Positions 44,230 through 56,700 of a DNA stretch of 64,000 nt are shown piece by piece. How positions within the stretch are numbered: position 1 is the stretch's first letter; each line of letters starts with the position of its first letter. The notes below the pieces were generated by a model that saw nothing but the letters and a program-made list of their open reading frames with translations, ran no database searches and was not told the DNA's origin. Source of the DNA: Cyclina sinensis (taxonomy: Eukaryota; Mollusca; Bivalvia; Venerida; Veneridae); contig JAAONU010000013.1 in NCBI GenBank assembly GCA_012932295.1, positions 39,570,627 through 39,634,626 of the forward strand. Reading direction: 5' to 3'. Position numbers and translations under genes: made by a program.

Positions 44230-45335
44230 AAAAAACATATCTGGGGGCAACCGACTATATGAAATTGAAATTTATTGCGGTCCGTGAAAAAGCATGGCCG
44301 CCTCGGGCGGGGCTTATTTTCCTTATTCGTCTGTATAGGAAAATTTAAAAATCTTCTTCCTAGAAACTGCAAGTCCAGTTTCAAAATTAAAGATTCTGGG
44401 GTGACACTCTATATAAATTGTGAAATTTATTGCGATTAATGAAAAAAAAACATGGCCACCAGGATTGGGGTCTTTTTAACTTAAATGTCCGTATAGGAAA
44501 AGGTTATTAATTTAAAAAATAGTTTGGCACAAATGTTCCTTAGGCTTTCCTTTGTATAGATTATGATGCGTAAAAAGAACTTATTTTCCGTTATGTCTAA
44601 ATTGGGCAACTTTAAAAAATGCGACAACTGAAAAAAATTATACTCCGGAGAGGGTTTAAAATGAGTCATCTTACGGTCGGTCGGTTTATCGGTTGGTCGA
44701 TGGGTCGGTGGGTCTCTCCGTTGAAAAATTCTTATGATGCGAGTTACTTTCACATCTCTAGGACTATTGGGTCGAAACCTTGTGTGCCGTTCACAAGTAA
44801 GTGTAGATTTGCACAATTGACGTGTTTTTATGCACAACAATGTCAGTTCTGCGGTTTTACGGCCCGCCACTGGAAAATCATATGACGCGAACTACTTCTG
44901 CATTTCAAGGAGTATCGATTTGTAACCACAAATAAGTGTAGATGTGCGTAACGCGTTTTATATCCCCCTCCGTCCCTGCCCTTCTCTTACAAGGCGGCAT
45001 TGCAGGAGTATTAATCGCATTCAGAGATAACTCTAGTTCTGAGGTACTGCTGGTCGGATTTGAAAAATATTTGACAGCATTGTGCTTCGCGTACATCTCT
45101 ACATAAATTGTGAAATACAAAGGGATCGGTGAAAAAACATGGCTTCACTAGGGCGGGACTAATTTTCGCTATGTTTCCATAGGAGAAACTTTTAAAAAAA
45201 AAATTCTGAAACTACTTGGCAAATTTAAATTTAATTTGGCACAGATGTTCTTTGTTGGCCCTTTACAAACAATATTTATTTTGGACATAACTGTTAAAAA
45301 TACAACTGATGGGGGCGGGGCTTATTTTTATATGG
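44230..45335. repeat. Dispersed repeat with GTGAAATTTATTGCG blocks
   Basis: Three related blocks (about 44240-44350, 44395-44510 and 45100-45330) share ATAAATTGTGAAAT, GAAAAAACATGGC and GGGCGGGGCTTATTTT. Between them (44620-44960) are motifs repeated twice such as TGACGCGAACTAC or TGCGAGTTACTTTCAC. No gene is supported. Confidence 0.55.
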
Positions 45336-45453
45336 CACGACTACCATTATGAATCTCCGGCAGTCACTGTAGTTAGCCACGTTCTTAGATTCTCATTTCG
45401 GTAGTTTATAAACACTGTTTCAGATATCCCCTTGTATATTTCAGAAGATAGCT

Positions 45454-46011
45454 ATGTTCACAGAGCAGAATGACGAACATCAGCTTGACGATGCTTTTGC
45501 CGACACTTTTATCTCGACGCCGATTCCAAGACATGTACGTGGCAAATCTTATAGCATGGCGGAAACGTACCGCTCTCCGCAGCTTCGGGACCATCTTACA
45601 AGTTGTTCTTCCCTTTTTTCGAGACATTCTCTGACAGAGTCTCCATCACTTCTAAGGAGGTTATCATCCTCATCATCCACTCCCAGTTGTCGATTCAACT
45701 CCTTCGGCTCTCAGGGTAGTCTTGGCCCGTCTTCGACCCCTGGCTCCATTCCAGAGTTTGTCATTCCTAAGCGTTCGATTACTCCAAGACCAGCGAGTCT
45801 TACATCTAGTGCTGAAATATTGTCACGCATTGACGACATGAAGTTAAAGGGTTATCATTCTTTAATACTCAAAGAAATGAGGGGAGTTTTGTCACCGGAA
45901 GAACATTTCGAAAGGCCCATATGCAGAGGCATTTCAAGCCTTGACCTCAGTTTTACCTCTTTTGGTTTGAAAAGGCCTTGTTCCGACAGTTTAAGTGATT
46001 TCAAGTTCTAA
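45454..46011 (+). CDS. Unrecognised 185-residue Ser-rich protein
   Basis: This is a single open frame from an ATG at 45454 to TAA at 46009-46011, with more C/G in its codons than the surroundings. The protein has a short acidic N-terminus, a long Ser/Thr/Pro/Arg-rich middle (SLTESPSLLRRLSSSSSTPS, PKRSITPRPASLTSS) with several SP/TP and RxxS phosphorylation-like sites, and a more ordered C-terminal part (ILSRIDDMKLKGYHSLILKE, then FERPICRGISSLDLSFTSFG). No signal peptide or membrane segment is seen. It could be intronless, with a TATA-like TTATAAAC at 45405-45412. Alternatively it could have a non-coding first exon, because TATATTTCAG at 45435-45444 makes a good acceptor 9 bp before the ATG. 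AATAAA follows at 46110. I do not recognise the family. Confidence 0.7.
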   Translation: MFTEQNDEHQLDDAFADTFISTPIPRHVRGKSYSMAETYRSPQLRDHLTSCSSLFSRHSLTESPSLLRRLSSSSSTPSCRFNSFGSQGSLGPSSTPGSIPEFVIPKRSITPRPASLTSSAEILSRIDDMKLKGYHSLILKEMRGVLSPEEHFERPICRGISSLDLSFTSFGLKRPCSDSLSDFKF

Positions 46012-46109
46012 AAGGCTTGAGTGATACTCACGATCAGTCTTTTGGATATTAAAGAATTATTGACTAATGAGACATAATATATGGTGTATTATTCATGAGA
46101 AAATCTATC

Positions 46110-46115
46110 AATAAA
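46110..46115 (+). terminator. Poly(A) signal AATAAA
   Basis: AATAAA lies 99 bp after the stop codon of the Ser-rich plus-strand gene. Confidence 0.6.
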
Positions 46116-46438
46116 GTATCAGTCACAATCAAAATTATTTCCATTTGGTGAATATCACATCATATTCAAAGATGAAAGTCAAGAAATATAAAATATCTAG
46201 CAAGATATGTCACATTAGCCTCGGCTGTCGCCTTGGTCTATACACGTTTTTTTTTTTTTTTTTTTTTGGATTTAAGATTATATTTAATGACTTAATAGTC
46301 AATAATTATATGATAGTTCTTGGGGAAACCTCAGGTCAATGAACATATGAAGATATGAAACGCTTTCTCTGCTCTGAAATTTTGCCTATTATCGATTACA
46401 TAGTAATGTCTAGTTCTAGCGAATTATGGAATTTCTTA

Positions 46439-46504
46439 AAAAAGAAAGAAAGAAAGAACGAAAGAAAGAAAGAAAGAAAGAAAAAGAAAGAAAGAAAGAA
46501 AGAA
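46439..46504. repeat. (GAAA)n microsatellite
   Basis: About 65 bp of GAAA repeats with a few interruptions. It lies between the two convergent genes. Confidence 0.9.
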
Positions 46505-46645
46505 AATTATAAGAATAAATTTGATGAGACTTGTAATCTGTGTCTACAATATTAAGACAGTAAAATCTGAACAAAACTCTTCTTCGTTATTTTATAAAGG
46601 GACCTTGGATTAATTCTAGAAGAATGTCAGGAAGATCAAACGAAT

Positions 46646-46651
46646 TTTATT
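46646..46651 (-). terminator. Candidate poly(A) signal of the SLC6 gene
   Basis: AATAAA on the minus strand. It would serve the SLC6 transcript if the terminal exon at 46875 is used. It lies about 500 bp from the poly(A) signal of the convergent plus-strand gene. Confidence 0.4.
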
Positions 46652-46806
46652 GTTCATGACTATATCATTTATATAAATACATTACATATTTCATTCTTTT
46701 TGATACACTGACAATATAATAGTCCTCAGTTTTGTAGTTTCAACTAATCAAACTCTACAATAACCTTCAACTACAAAATACAACACGTTAAAGCAATGGA
46801 GAATAT

Positions 46807-46875
46807 TTACAACAGGCTAAGTACAGTGTAAAACATCAGAACAGATATATCCATCAGTATCAAGTTTGAAGTAAC
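46807..46875 (-). CDS. SLC6 transporter, candidate terminal exon (uncertain)
   Basis: There is a strong acceptor (CCATTTGATTTTGTTTCAG) in phase with exon 13. The in-phase reading is VTSNLILMDISVLMFYTVLS then LL and a stop, hydrophobic and unlike the basic C-terminal tails of SLC6 proteins. The other frame reads YFKLDTDGYICSDVLHCT. An alternative is a short exon at 47465-47485 (KTHPGC, stop) behind a good polypyrimidine tract. The C-terminal tail remains unresolved. Confidence 0.3.
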   Translation of the reverse strand, partial: VTSNLILMDISVLMFYTVLSLL

Positions 46876-47606
46876 CTGAAACAAAATCAAATGGAGGTAT
46901 TTCAAGCGAATAAAACAGTGATCTATTAATGCCATGGATAGATTCCTGTTGAAAATATACCCAACATAAGTAAGACATTTCTCTCCTGATAAAATACGTC
47001 ACAGTATTGATTTTTTCACCAAATATATTCATGGCAGTAATCAATCACCTGTTTCCTCAAACACTACGCAAATCATCATCAAAACTGCACCACTGCGTCA
47101 CGTGTCACTTGCATAGTCACTTCCGAGTAAGATGGTGGCGCACCCATTGGTGATCGATTTCCGGGAAATTTGATATCCGGTCTAAACATCGATTTACATC
47201 TCTGTAATTAACGAACCACTGGTTAAAAAATCTATATTTTGTGAGAAAATTGTTTTTTTTTTTTTTTTGCTTTTAAAATTGACCTTTTAATCTTTTCACC
47301 TAGTACGTTTTCGTTTGGGACATTTAGAATCTGTTTGTGCTTTCTTTAATAGTATACACAAAGAAGAACGAAAATGGAAATATGTGAGAAGATCATATAT
47401 TCAAAATTCTTATTTTTCTGCCTTCAACTGGTAATATGTTCTAAAAGTTGAACTGGTTTAATCCTCAGCAACCTGGGTGTGTCTTCTGTCAACATGAACA
47501 ATGGCAATATGAAAAGAGCACACACGTGAAAGAATGCAATAAGTGAACAAATAAAAATACCAACAAACAAACAAACAAACACAGTATGTATTCTAAAACT
47601 GCTCAC

Positions 47607-47774
47607 CTCACGCAACGTTCCTGGAGTGACGCAAAATAGATAGATCATATATGTTGGTATGAGTCCCACTGATGACAGCGCCATCATTGCCCCGATACCG
47701 TGGGCCCACGTCGGGTACTCATATGTTAAGTATTTGACTGGCTCAAATTTCACAACATAGAATAGGAAAACACC
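47607..47774 (-). CDS. SLC6 transporter exon 13 (TM12)
   Basis: 168 bp; ATTTTACACAG acceptor and GTGAGC donor. It encodes [20 protein letters not shown] then [20 protein letters not shown] and [16 protein letters not shown]. The frame stays open for about 60 codons past the donor into the intron. Confidence 0.92.
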
Positions 47775-50700
47775 CTGTGTAAAATAAACAATATCAGAAG
47801 TTTCATACAGCTGGTGGTGTTTGGAAAGGTTAATAATAAGATTTGTTTTACTCATCAAATCTCCATCTAATAACATTGTATAATAATAAAGGATAAATAG
47901 TATTTCCCACATGTTTCAAAAAGTTAGAAAAAAGTTGTTTTCACATTGATGACTCTCTGGGTTTTATGTGAGTTGCATCAAAGTTCTAGGTAATACCAAA
48001 ATTTGCTTTTGAGAAATATTCATACAATGGCTAAGTGTACTGATAGAAAGCGGCAAAAAGCCTTAGTCGAAAAAAAAAAATAGAGAAAATAACGGTATAA
48101 CAATTTTATCAGAGTGTAAAGAAGTCAAGATTTAATTTAAAATTCCATGACAGCCAGTGAGTTCGAAATGAAATGAAAACCGTTCGAAGTCCTAGCAGCA
48201 CAGGTCATGCTCAGCTGAAATATGTAGCACTCATCACAAGACATAAACTTAACAGATGACAATCTGCAGAGTAAACTTAACAGATGACAATCTGCAGAGT
48301 AAACTTAACAGATGACAATCGGCAGAGTAAACTTAAAGATGACAATCGGCAGAGTAAACTTAACAGATGACAATAACTTAACAGATGGTATTTGGCAAAA
48401 AAAACTTAACAGACGACAATCTGCAGAGTAAACTTAACAGATGGCAATCTGCAGAGTAAACTTAACAGATGACAATATACAGACTTTTATATGATATAAC
48501 AAATCTACGTAACAAGGTTTGAATTGATTTGATGATCATCTTTTCACTTTTAGATATCGAATGATATAACTGAAACTTCGTTGAATAGATGACGTGTCTT
48601 TTCAATTCTTTAAATCATTTCAACTTTAGTTACTAAACCTCCTTCTTAAAAAAACAATTAAATTCATTTAGCGGAATGATATCTATATATCTAAGGATAT
48701 TGTATTATTTTTACTACTCTTTGAAATTTCACCACTTTAACATTTAAGACTATTTTTATATTCTATAAAAATGTTAAGACATACTCAAAAAACTTTTTGA
48801 CAGTATTAGGAAAAGATATTTGTGAAACACATATGCCCCCACCCCCTCGCCTCTCACTTCTACATGGGGCGGTGTGAGTTTGACATTTGATCTTGTAGGT
48901 TACAATCTACAATTACCGACCTACCAGTCGACCAACATGATCAAAAATATTGAAAATACCCTCTTTTCTTCGAAGGTGTGTGGGGTGGGGGTACAAAAAT
49001 GAGCTTATGTAAATTAATAAGTGATATTTCAGTTTGTTGCTAGATGGTTTATCTATCTGTCATGAACATAGTTTTAAGCTCATCTCAATTATACAACCGT
49101 CTGTCGTAGTGTAAGTCTGTATTTAAATAAATAAAAAAAGAGAAAATATATGAACTAACCGCTCCGTAACAGAGATGCCACTGATATAGACTAACATCTT
49201 ATTTCGATAGAAAATATGCGTTCATACAGAGAAAAAGATCTCAACCACATTGTTAGAAACAGCATTATCATTATTTGAATCAAATTTCATTTTTTAGTCC
49301 AGTAATAGTATTGTTAGATTTTGAAAGCTCTCATTATCTTCATGCCAATGTATCAGTTCTATACAATATCTCCTTGAATGTATTTTCATTGGTAGTTCTA
49401 ATTTCATGTACAATATATGATTTAAACCTGCGTACGAAGTTGATAACATGTATTATGCGGACGGACTGTCTGCTGAGTTAAACCATAAATGACTAGAACA
49501 GTCTACAAAAATAGACTAAGGCAAACAGTGAAGACCACGCCCAGACGCCGCAACATGCGGCATCTAATAAAGATCTACACTGTTTGCATGAAAGACATTC
49601 TTCCCTGAACAGAATAAAATTAAAAATTTATACCAGAAACCCTTTTAACTGAAAATGGACTCATCCAAGTCATAAGGATAACAATAATCAATTTGGCATA
49701 AATGGGTAAAGTAAGTCAGTCGTACACCTAGTGTATCTACTCTGCCATACGACATCTTTTGGCATTGCACTTAAAATGTCTTTGCAAGGCTATTTTGGTG
49801 TTGAATGCATTTTGCTAAAATTTTCTGCATTTGTTGAAAATTCCATGGTCACTTTGAGCAGTAATATATTCATAAATGTTTTCGACAATTAGCCGAATAA
49901 AACTAACACTGAAACTATGCAGCTATCTGACAAGTAAACTGAATCCAGTTAATGCTCCAGTCAAAAAAGTATAACGATAGTGAAAATTTACTCTAAGTAA
50001 TATAATTTGTTGTCATTTTACGAATTACTAGAGGGTTGGGGTTCAAACTCGCAACCTCTTGTTTATAAGTCCTGCGCATCCTGAGAAATTAGGCTAGTGC
50101 TATGAAGACCCAGCCTATGCATTTAGCGGCAGGTATCAATTCCATTGAAGATATGTAAGACTGCACTTACTATAAATAAAACAATGAATTAATAAAATTA
50201 AACTAATATAATAAAACATTTTAAAGAACTGTGTCTAAATTGTGATCTCAACACGCAAACGCTACAATATGAATAAAAAATTGTTTAGTTTTCTGCCGTT
50301 TTCACAATAAAATTGACAAGCAGATGTGATAGTTTATAAAAAGAAATGAAGCGGTTTTTTTCACATTCAAGACACTAGTAATATTTTGTATATGCAAATG
50401 ATTTTTTCTACGATTTTTTTTTGAAAGAGAAATAGAAAGAAAATATTTTACCATGCATATTCCTGGCGTTCCTATGACCCAAGCAAACTTCCAGAACCTG
50501 TTTGGGTAATATCCGAACATTGAGTGTAAATTCTCATAGAAACGCGTGACTCCTGTAAAAAATGTTTTGAAAATTTATCTACAATTTTCAGAATTTATTG
50601 TAAAACTTAAGTAAAGAATCATTATTAAACTAGCTTTCAAATAACAGATGAACAGAAAAATATGCCATCGAATAGTTGTTATAATACAAAATTACTGACA

Positions 50701-53700
50701 TTTTTTATTAAGTTTAGACCTGGATGGCCAATACACTCTTTAGCCATTTGTCCAACGTATTTCAAGCAATATATTAAAAAAATAGTTCAGGCAAACAATC
50801 GTCAACTAGTTCAACCTATAAATGGAAATTACTGAAGCTTCTTAACAAATGGTTTTCAGAAGGAAATACTTACTGGTTAGAGCAAAGATCAGGATTAATT
50901 AAAGTTCACGTAAATTTTACATGTATGAACAATATATGAAAATTTGCCAGACAACTTCATATGGTCAAAGTTTGACCATTCAAAGTCATTTAAAAATGTA
51001 ATTCATAGGTTAAAAGAATTTTAAGTAGATCTACGTAATAATTTCATATATATGCAAATATTCAAAAATGCAATGCCTTACTGTTCAACAAAGTGGTCAT
51101 GAAGCTTTTTGAAGCTAGGCTTTTAAACACACAGTTTAATGAAATAGATGCTTTATTGATTTCAGTGTACAGGACCACACTCATAAGGCGTTTGCAAACA
51201 AATTCTAAGACATTAAGATACAAAGATTATTTTGTGCAACTTATAATAGTGAGTGATATGCTACATGTATAGCTATCTTTAAGAAGATTTCATTAATATA
51301 TCTAAATATGTATTAACATATTTAAAGGAAGTTGAAACTGAAAACAAATTACTTGAATTGTATATATACATACTTACCATAGCCCCATGACACAGCAATG
51401 CATTCGAAAAATATAAGAAGCAATAAGCACAGACCACTGGCGGCATAGAAGTCAAACAGCTGGTACATATACATACCACCCTATAACAAAGAAAAGACAT
51501 ATTACAACCCTTTCCTTTGTAATGGCTTATATATGCGGCAGACTCCATAACTAAAGCTCTCTCTGAAGTTGGTATATACACACGCACCACCATCCCTGCC
51601 CCCCACTCCCCCAGTGATGCTTCTTAGTTCGGAGAGTTCGTCACAAAATGCAATAAATATGCCCAATTGCCGATCTAGACAAAGTATGTACGTTACATCA
51701 TTTACTACCATAAAGATTATTTGTGATGAGCTTCATAAAAATCTTCTGATAATGGCATCTAAATAGTGTGATCCATACGTCTTCAGTAAAGCACAACATG
51801 GCTGCCGATCGGCCATTTTTAATGCAAACGGCAGAGAAAAGTAAAGTCATTTACCACTGCTCGTTTTCATGCTAGTCTGATTCTAAAGTCATGGCGAATC
51901 TACATTTCACTCTTAAGATAAACAAGGATGATAAAGCCATCCCGCGATATTAAGATAATAAATTAATAAATGCCATACAACCACACGATAAACTCAGAAA
52001 AGAAGCTTCAGACAATGAGAAACATTAAAATAAAAGGATCACTTTATTTTTCATCAGCGAAAATTCTCTTGTAGTACGTCGTACTTCATCTGTACTTATA
52101 ACCAGTCTATCTTTCTGGGTTTATTTAACGTATGTATACCGGATTCCTCTTTGACCGATGCCCCTAGCGGAGTTTAGTTATTTCAGGTTGTTGGGGATAG
52201 TTCACTACATAGAATCATCCCGTTCTAGAGTCACTCCTGGTTCTTTTACAAGCTCAATGTATAAACCCGTAACATGGGACCTCAGTTTAACATCTTATCT
52301 CACAGTCATTATGTAGGGTTAGAAGAAAAAGAGCGGGTGATCGAACTTGCGAACCCTCGATAACAAGTCCCGTGCGTTACCATTGGACAACGGACCCCTT
52401 CCTACCCACCCCTCACCCTGGCCCAGTCATTACTGTAAAATTACCTCAGTGACACACGACAGTCCAACTAGATACGACAAAAAGCAGATAACGCCGATGA
52501 AAATCTCACGATGTCTCCCGAGAGTTGTCGGGAATTCATCAATTAGTGCCGTAAAAAATCCTTCCATCGTAACGAACTGAAAACAAGAACAGCAACAAAA
52601 GTCTTAGAAAAATAAAAAGTAAAAGTTTGGTGAAAAAAGATTCTGTATAAACAGTATCTGTGAACCGAGTATATCTTTTGAAACACAATTTTAAAAGTGC
52701 ATGACACTTGTAGACAAGTTAGAAATACATTCAAAGTTTCTTTAGTCGAGAACAGGCAAACAAATGCAAATCCCTTGCTTACTTGAAAAGACAATCAAAT
52801 ACGCGTTTCTCTTCGTATGCACATAAGCAATCCAGAGTTCAGAGGCTGCATCCTGGATTTTGGGTACTCTTATTTCGATTACGACTTTTTTTTACATCTA
52901 TTCTTACCAACTGTTATGCTTCTGAAATTCATTTACCTGGCTGTCCATACCAAGCATAAGCAACATCAGAAAAAACAAAACTGACCAAAGGGGTGATATT
53001 GGCAACTGGACCATTGCACTGGGGTATGCCAAGAATGTAAGCCCCGGACCTGCATTGTAAAGAATTATCTATACAGTAAGCAACAACGGACTTAAATTAT
53101 TTATTATTTTCCGTATTTTCACTGTAAAAATTTATTTTTCACTGCAGTGAAACATATTTTCTTTATTTTCACTGGTGTCTTGCCGGACTACTTTCTTCTA
53201 AATTCAGCCAATACACTAAATTAAAGGGGAATTCTTTCAAATCTTAAGGTCATAAAAGAGAAAAGTATATAATAAACAGAAAATTCAAGTTTTTTTATTA
53301 ATTACGGGATTTATTTTCATCTCGTGGTATGAAAATTATCATACTTCACTTGTGGCTGTCGCCACTCGTGAAATATTTATTTTCATACCACTCGATGAAA
53401 ATAAATCCTGTATTTAATGAAAAAACTTGAATATCCTCTATATATTTTTTTCCAAAACCTTTAGTACTACATCCTCTCAAGTTAGTAAGACTAAAAAAAA
53501 CAACAACAAAAAACACGCCCTTTCTGCAATTTTATTTAATTAAAAAAGGGCATTTAATGTAAGAAGCGTTTAATCTTAAATCATCAAATATTTACAAACA
53601 GTGAATTTGTTTTTCAGTTGTAAATTATGATGCTTTAAAGAAGTAATGAAAGAAGTTAAATCATTATTGAAGGAATATTATTTTTCATTGTCGAAAATAA

Positions 53701-56700
53701 TTGGACATACCGGAAGCAGCTACTTCGCTGACCGGAAGCTGCTGTTCACGCGCCATGAAACCAATCACTGAGAAGATAACAAATCCGGCAAACAAACTTG
53801 TGCAACTGTTCAGAATTGATATGCACACAGCATCTCTGAAATGTTGAAAAAAAAGGAAATGGTAAACATAAATACAAACAGCAATGTTCAACTTAAAAAT
53901 TTCTTCCTATTTTTAACTGTATTTTGTCAATTTAGTTATAATTTGCGGAAAGAAAAAAAAGAAAGTGGGCTCTACAAACACAGCAAACACTCAGAATTGA
54001 ATAGTAAATGTATGATAAAGATAGGCGTATATCTTCAAAAGGTTTGGACACAAGGCTCATTCAAAACAAAAAAAAGTGAATAATCGGAAAAGTCAATAAA
54101 CAAAATCTTATTTTTTTTTAACTCTTGTACTTAAAAGAGTAAAATCTGTATAATATATTATACTACTTTTGTTCTAGGTAGACATTCATTGAAATGAAGC
54201 TGAAAATACAATGGCTACTAACTTGTATACATTATTATGGTACTTGTTGTAACTGCCAAGGGCGATAAGCGATCCCAAACCAAGTCCATAGGAGAAGAAA
54301 ATTTGAGTGACGGCGTCAATCCACACCTAAAAGAAACACTTAGTGCTCAGTTTCATGGGAATAATCACGGCAAATACGGCCCTTTATGAGACAAAAAATC
54401 TAGTAGTCCTCGGCAAATTTTCCATGCGCTCAAACAGTATTTTTCAAGCATACGAAATCCATGGTATGGCCAAATTTATATTAGGACTTCAACATATTTT
54501 CTAATAAAAATATAAAGATATGCAGGATTCGATTTGAATGAAAGTTTTTTTTGTCACTATCAATCAAAAGTTTCTGCAATTATTATTCTCCAGATATAAT
54601 CCACTCCTAAAATTTCAGATGTCCATCGTCTTACTTATATTTTGCTTGAGTTTACTAAGTTACCCTACATTTAATCAATAAAATAGCGATAAAGGTTAAT
54701 AAACGTTTGATACACAATTCTTTAGGCTAAACCTTACACTAGAATTTTTTATCTTTTCGAAGTCCGGCAGGAGGTAGAACTTAATTCCGTCCATAGCACC
54801 TGGCAGGGTGACACCACGAATCAATAAAATAGACATCAAGAGGTATGGAAACAGTGCTGTGACGTAAACAACCTAAAACAATAAACAAACTTTAGAAAAA
54901 AGTACTGTGACGTCAACAACGAGAAACAATAAAATGTATGGAAACTGTGCTGTGATGTAACCAAACGGTGCAAAACAATGCTTTGACGTAAACAACTTTA
55001 AACTTAGTAAAATACAGAATCAGTGCTGTAACGTGAACAGCATGAAAGACAAGAAATTATATAAACAGATGTGACGTAAAACAACTGTAAGAAACAAAAT
55101 TAATGAAAATGATGTAGTGGCGTCAACAAAGTGAAACAAGCAAAATGTGTAGAAACGGTGCTTTGAAATACACAACCTGAAGTAAGCATAATATACAGGA
55201 CCAGAGCTGATACGTTAACAGTACGAAAGAAATACATGTACTAAGGTTTATTTGATTTAGAATGTTTTTATAAAACAAGAAAAAGTGCTTTGAAGCTTAA
55301 AGGTTTAAAGATAAATTGAAACAGAGCCGTGACATAAATGTTTCAAAAACACAACATCAACATTAAACATTATCTGCTTTGTAACACAAACATTCTACTG
55401 AGAAAATGGAACTTTACTTAAAAACAAGAAAGCGTTTAGATGCTAAGAATGGACTTGAGCGAGAGTTAACGCTGTTTATATTAGATACACCGTGCACTAT
55501 TTGTAGGTCTAAATGCAGGCTTTACCTTTCCGGTCCATTTGATCCCTTTCCAGATACAGAAGTAGCACATTATCCATACAAGTAACAAGCACAACGCAAT
55601 CTGCCAACGAATTTTCCCAGGTTCGTCAATTCCACCGGAAATTTGCAATACATAACGTCTGTAAAAGATATACAGTGGCAGTGTCACAGTGCAGTATGGG
55701 ATAGAACACAACAACAACAACAAAAGTCAGAAGGACCGCTTCTGATATTTTTGTCTGACCAAATACAAGTGCACATAAGTTTTTTTACTCGCAGATAGAC
55801 TGACAGCCGAAAAGTCCAAAAGTAGATCTATACTCAAATTACATAGAAAACCCGTTTAACTCTTCACAGTTCCTTTAAATGTACAATGCAATTTTAAGTT
55901 ATTGCGGCTTTTCCTTCTGCTATGCACAATGCAGCTTCCTTTATATAATGCTGAAAATTGTTTTTGTTATCTAGAACTAGCAAATAATATCTTCTTATAC
56001 TCACTCCCAAAATTCTCGAACTGGGGACGAGTATTTCGTGCCATCATAAAATTGTTTGCACGTGAAACCACTAATGTTTCCATAGAGAAGTGTTATGTTT
56101 GAGTAATCGCTCTTGTTAACCTGCATGATCAAAAATATTAAATATCAACTTCAAAATCTGAGATAACATGCCCTGTCTTTTAAGAAGAATAACTTATGTT
56201 AGTTCAAATAACTGATCTTCAAGGTCATCGTAGCTAAGGTCGTGACCTCGAGTTGGTTTTCTCCAATGGAAGCAGCTTTTCCATATAAGTAAATGTTCAC
56301 TGTCATACTTTTAAGTTTATTCTACGACTAACACATTGAAGAAAATGTTCTCTCTTAACGTGAAGTAATTTGGCGGAAAGAATAAAAGCATTTTAGATAA
56401 TTGCCAGTTGTTAGGTGGTGACAGGTTAATTAGGATACAAGCTTTCTGGGTTCGATTCCTAGTCACAGCTGATTTTCTAACCGGTTTACAGTTCTTAGCG
56501 AAATGGTTTCTAAAGAAAAAACATAGACTGGACTCCCTGGAGGTAAAAATACCTGCTCTGGCCAAGACAGAGAACACATTCCGTCTATGCGCAGTAGAGA
56601 TTTATATAACCCAGTTATGTAAGAAATGTAAGAAATATACCTTAAACTTTCCTGTTTTTTAAAAGTACTGACTCTCCTGAAATCAAGACAGAGCTACTAA

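Noticed and set aside
43962..44348. 128-codon plus-strand open frame with hydrophobic segments
   Set aside because: It begins in a TG microsatellite and ends in a dispersed repeat. The hydrophobicity follows from T-rich sequence.
56412..56470. Possible tRNA on the plus strand (GGGTTCGATTCCTAG with paired GTGAC/GTCAC)
   Set aside because: The T-arm is good, but the spacing between the outer stems is only about 50 bases and there is no anticodon arm. At most a SINE or tRNA relic.
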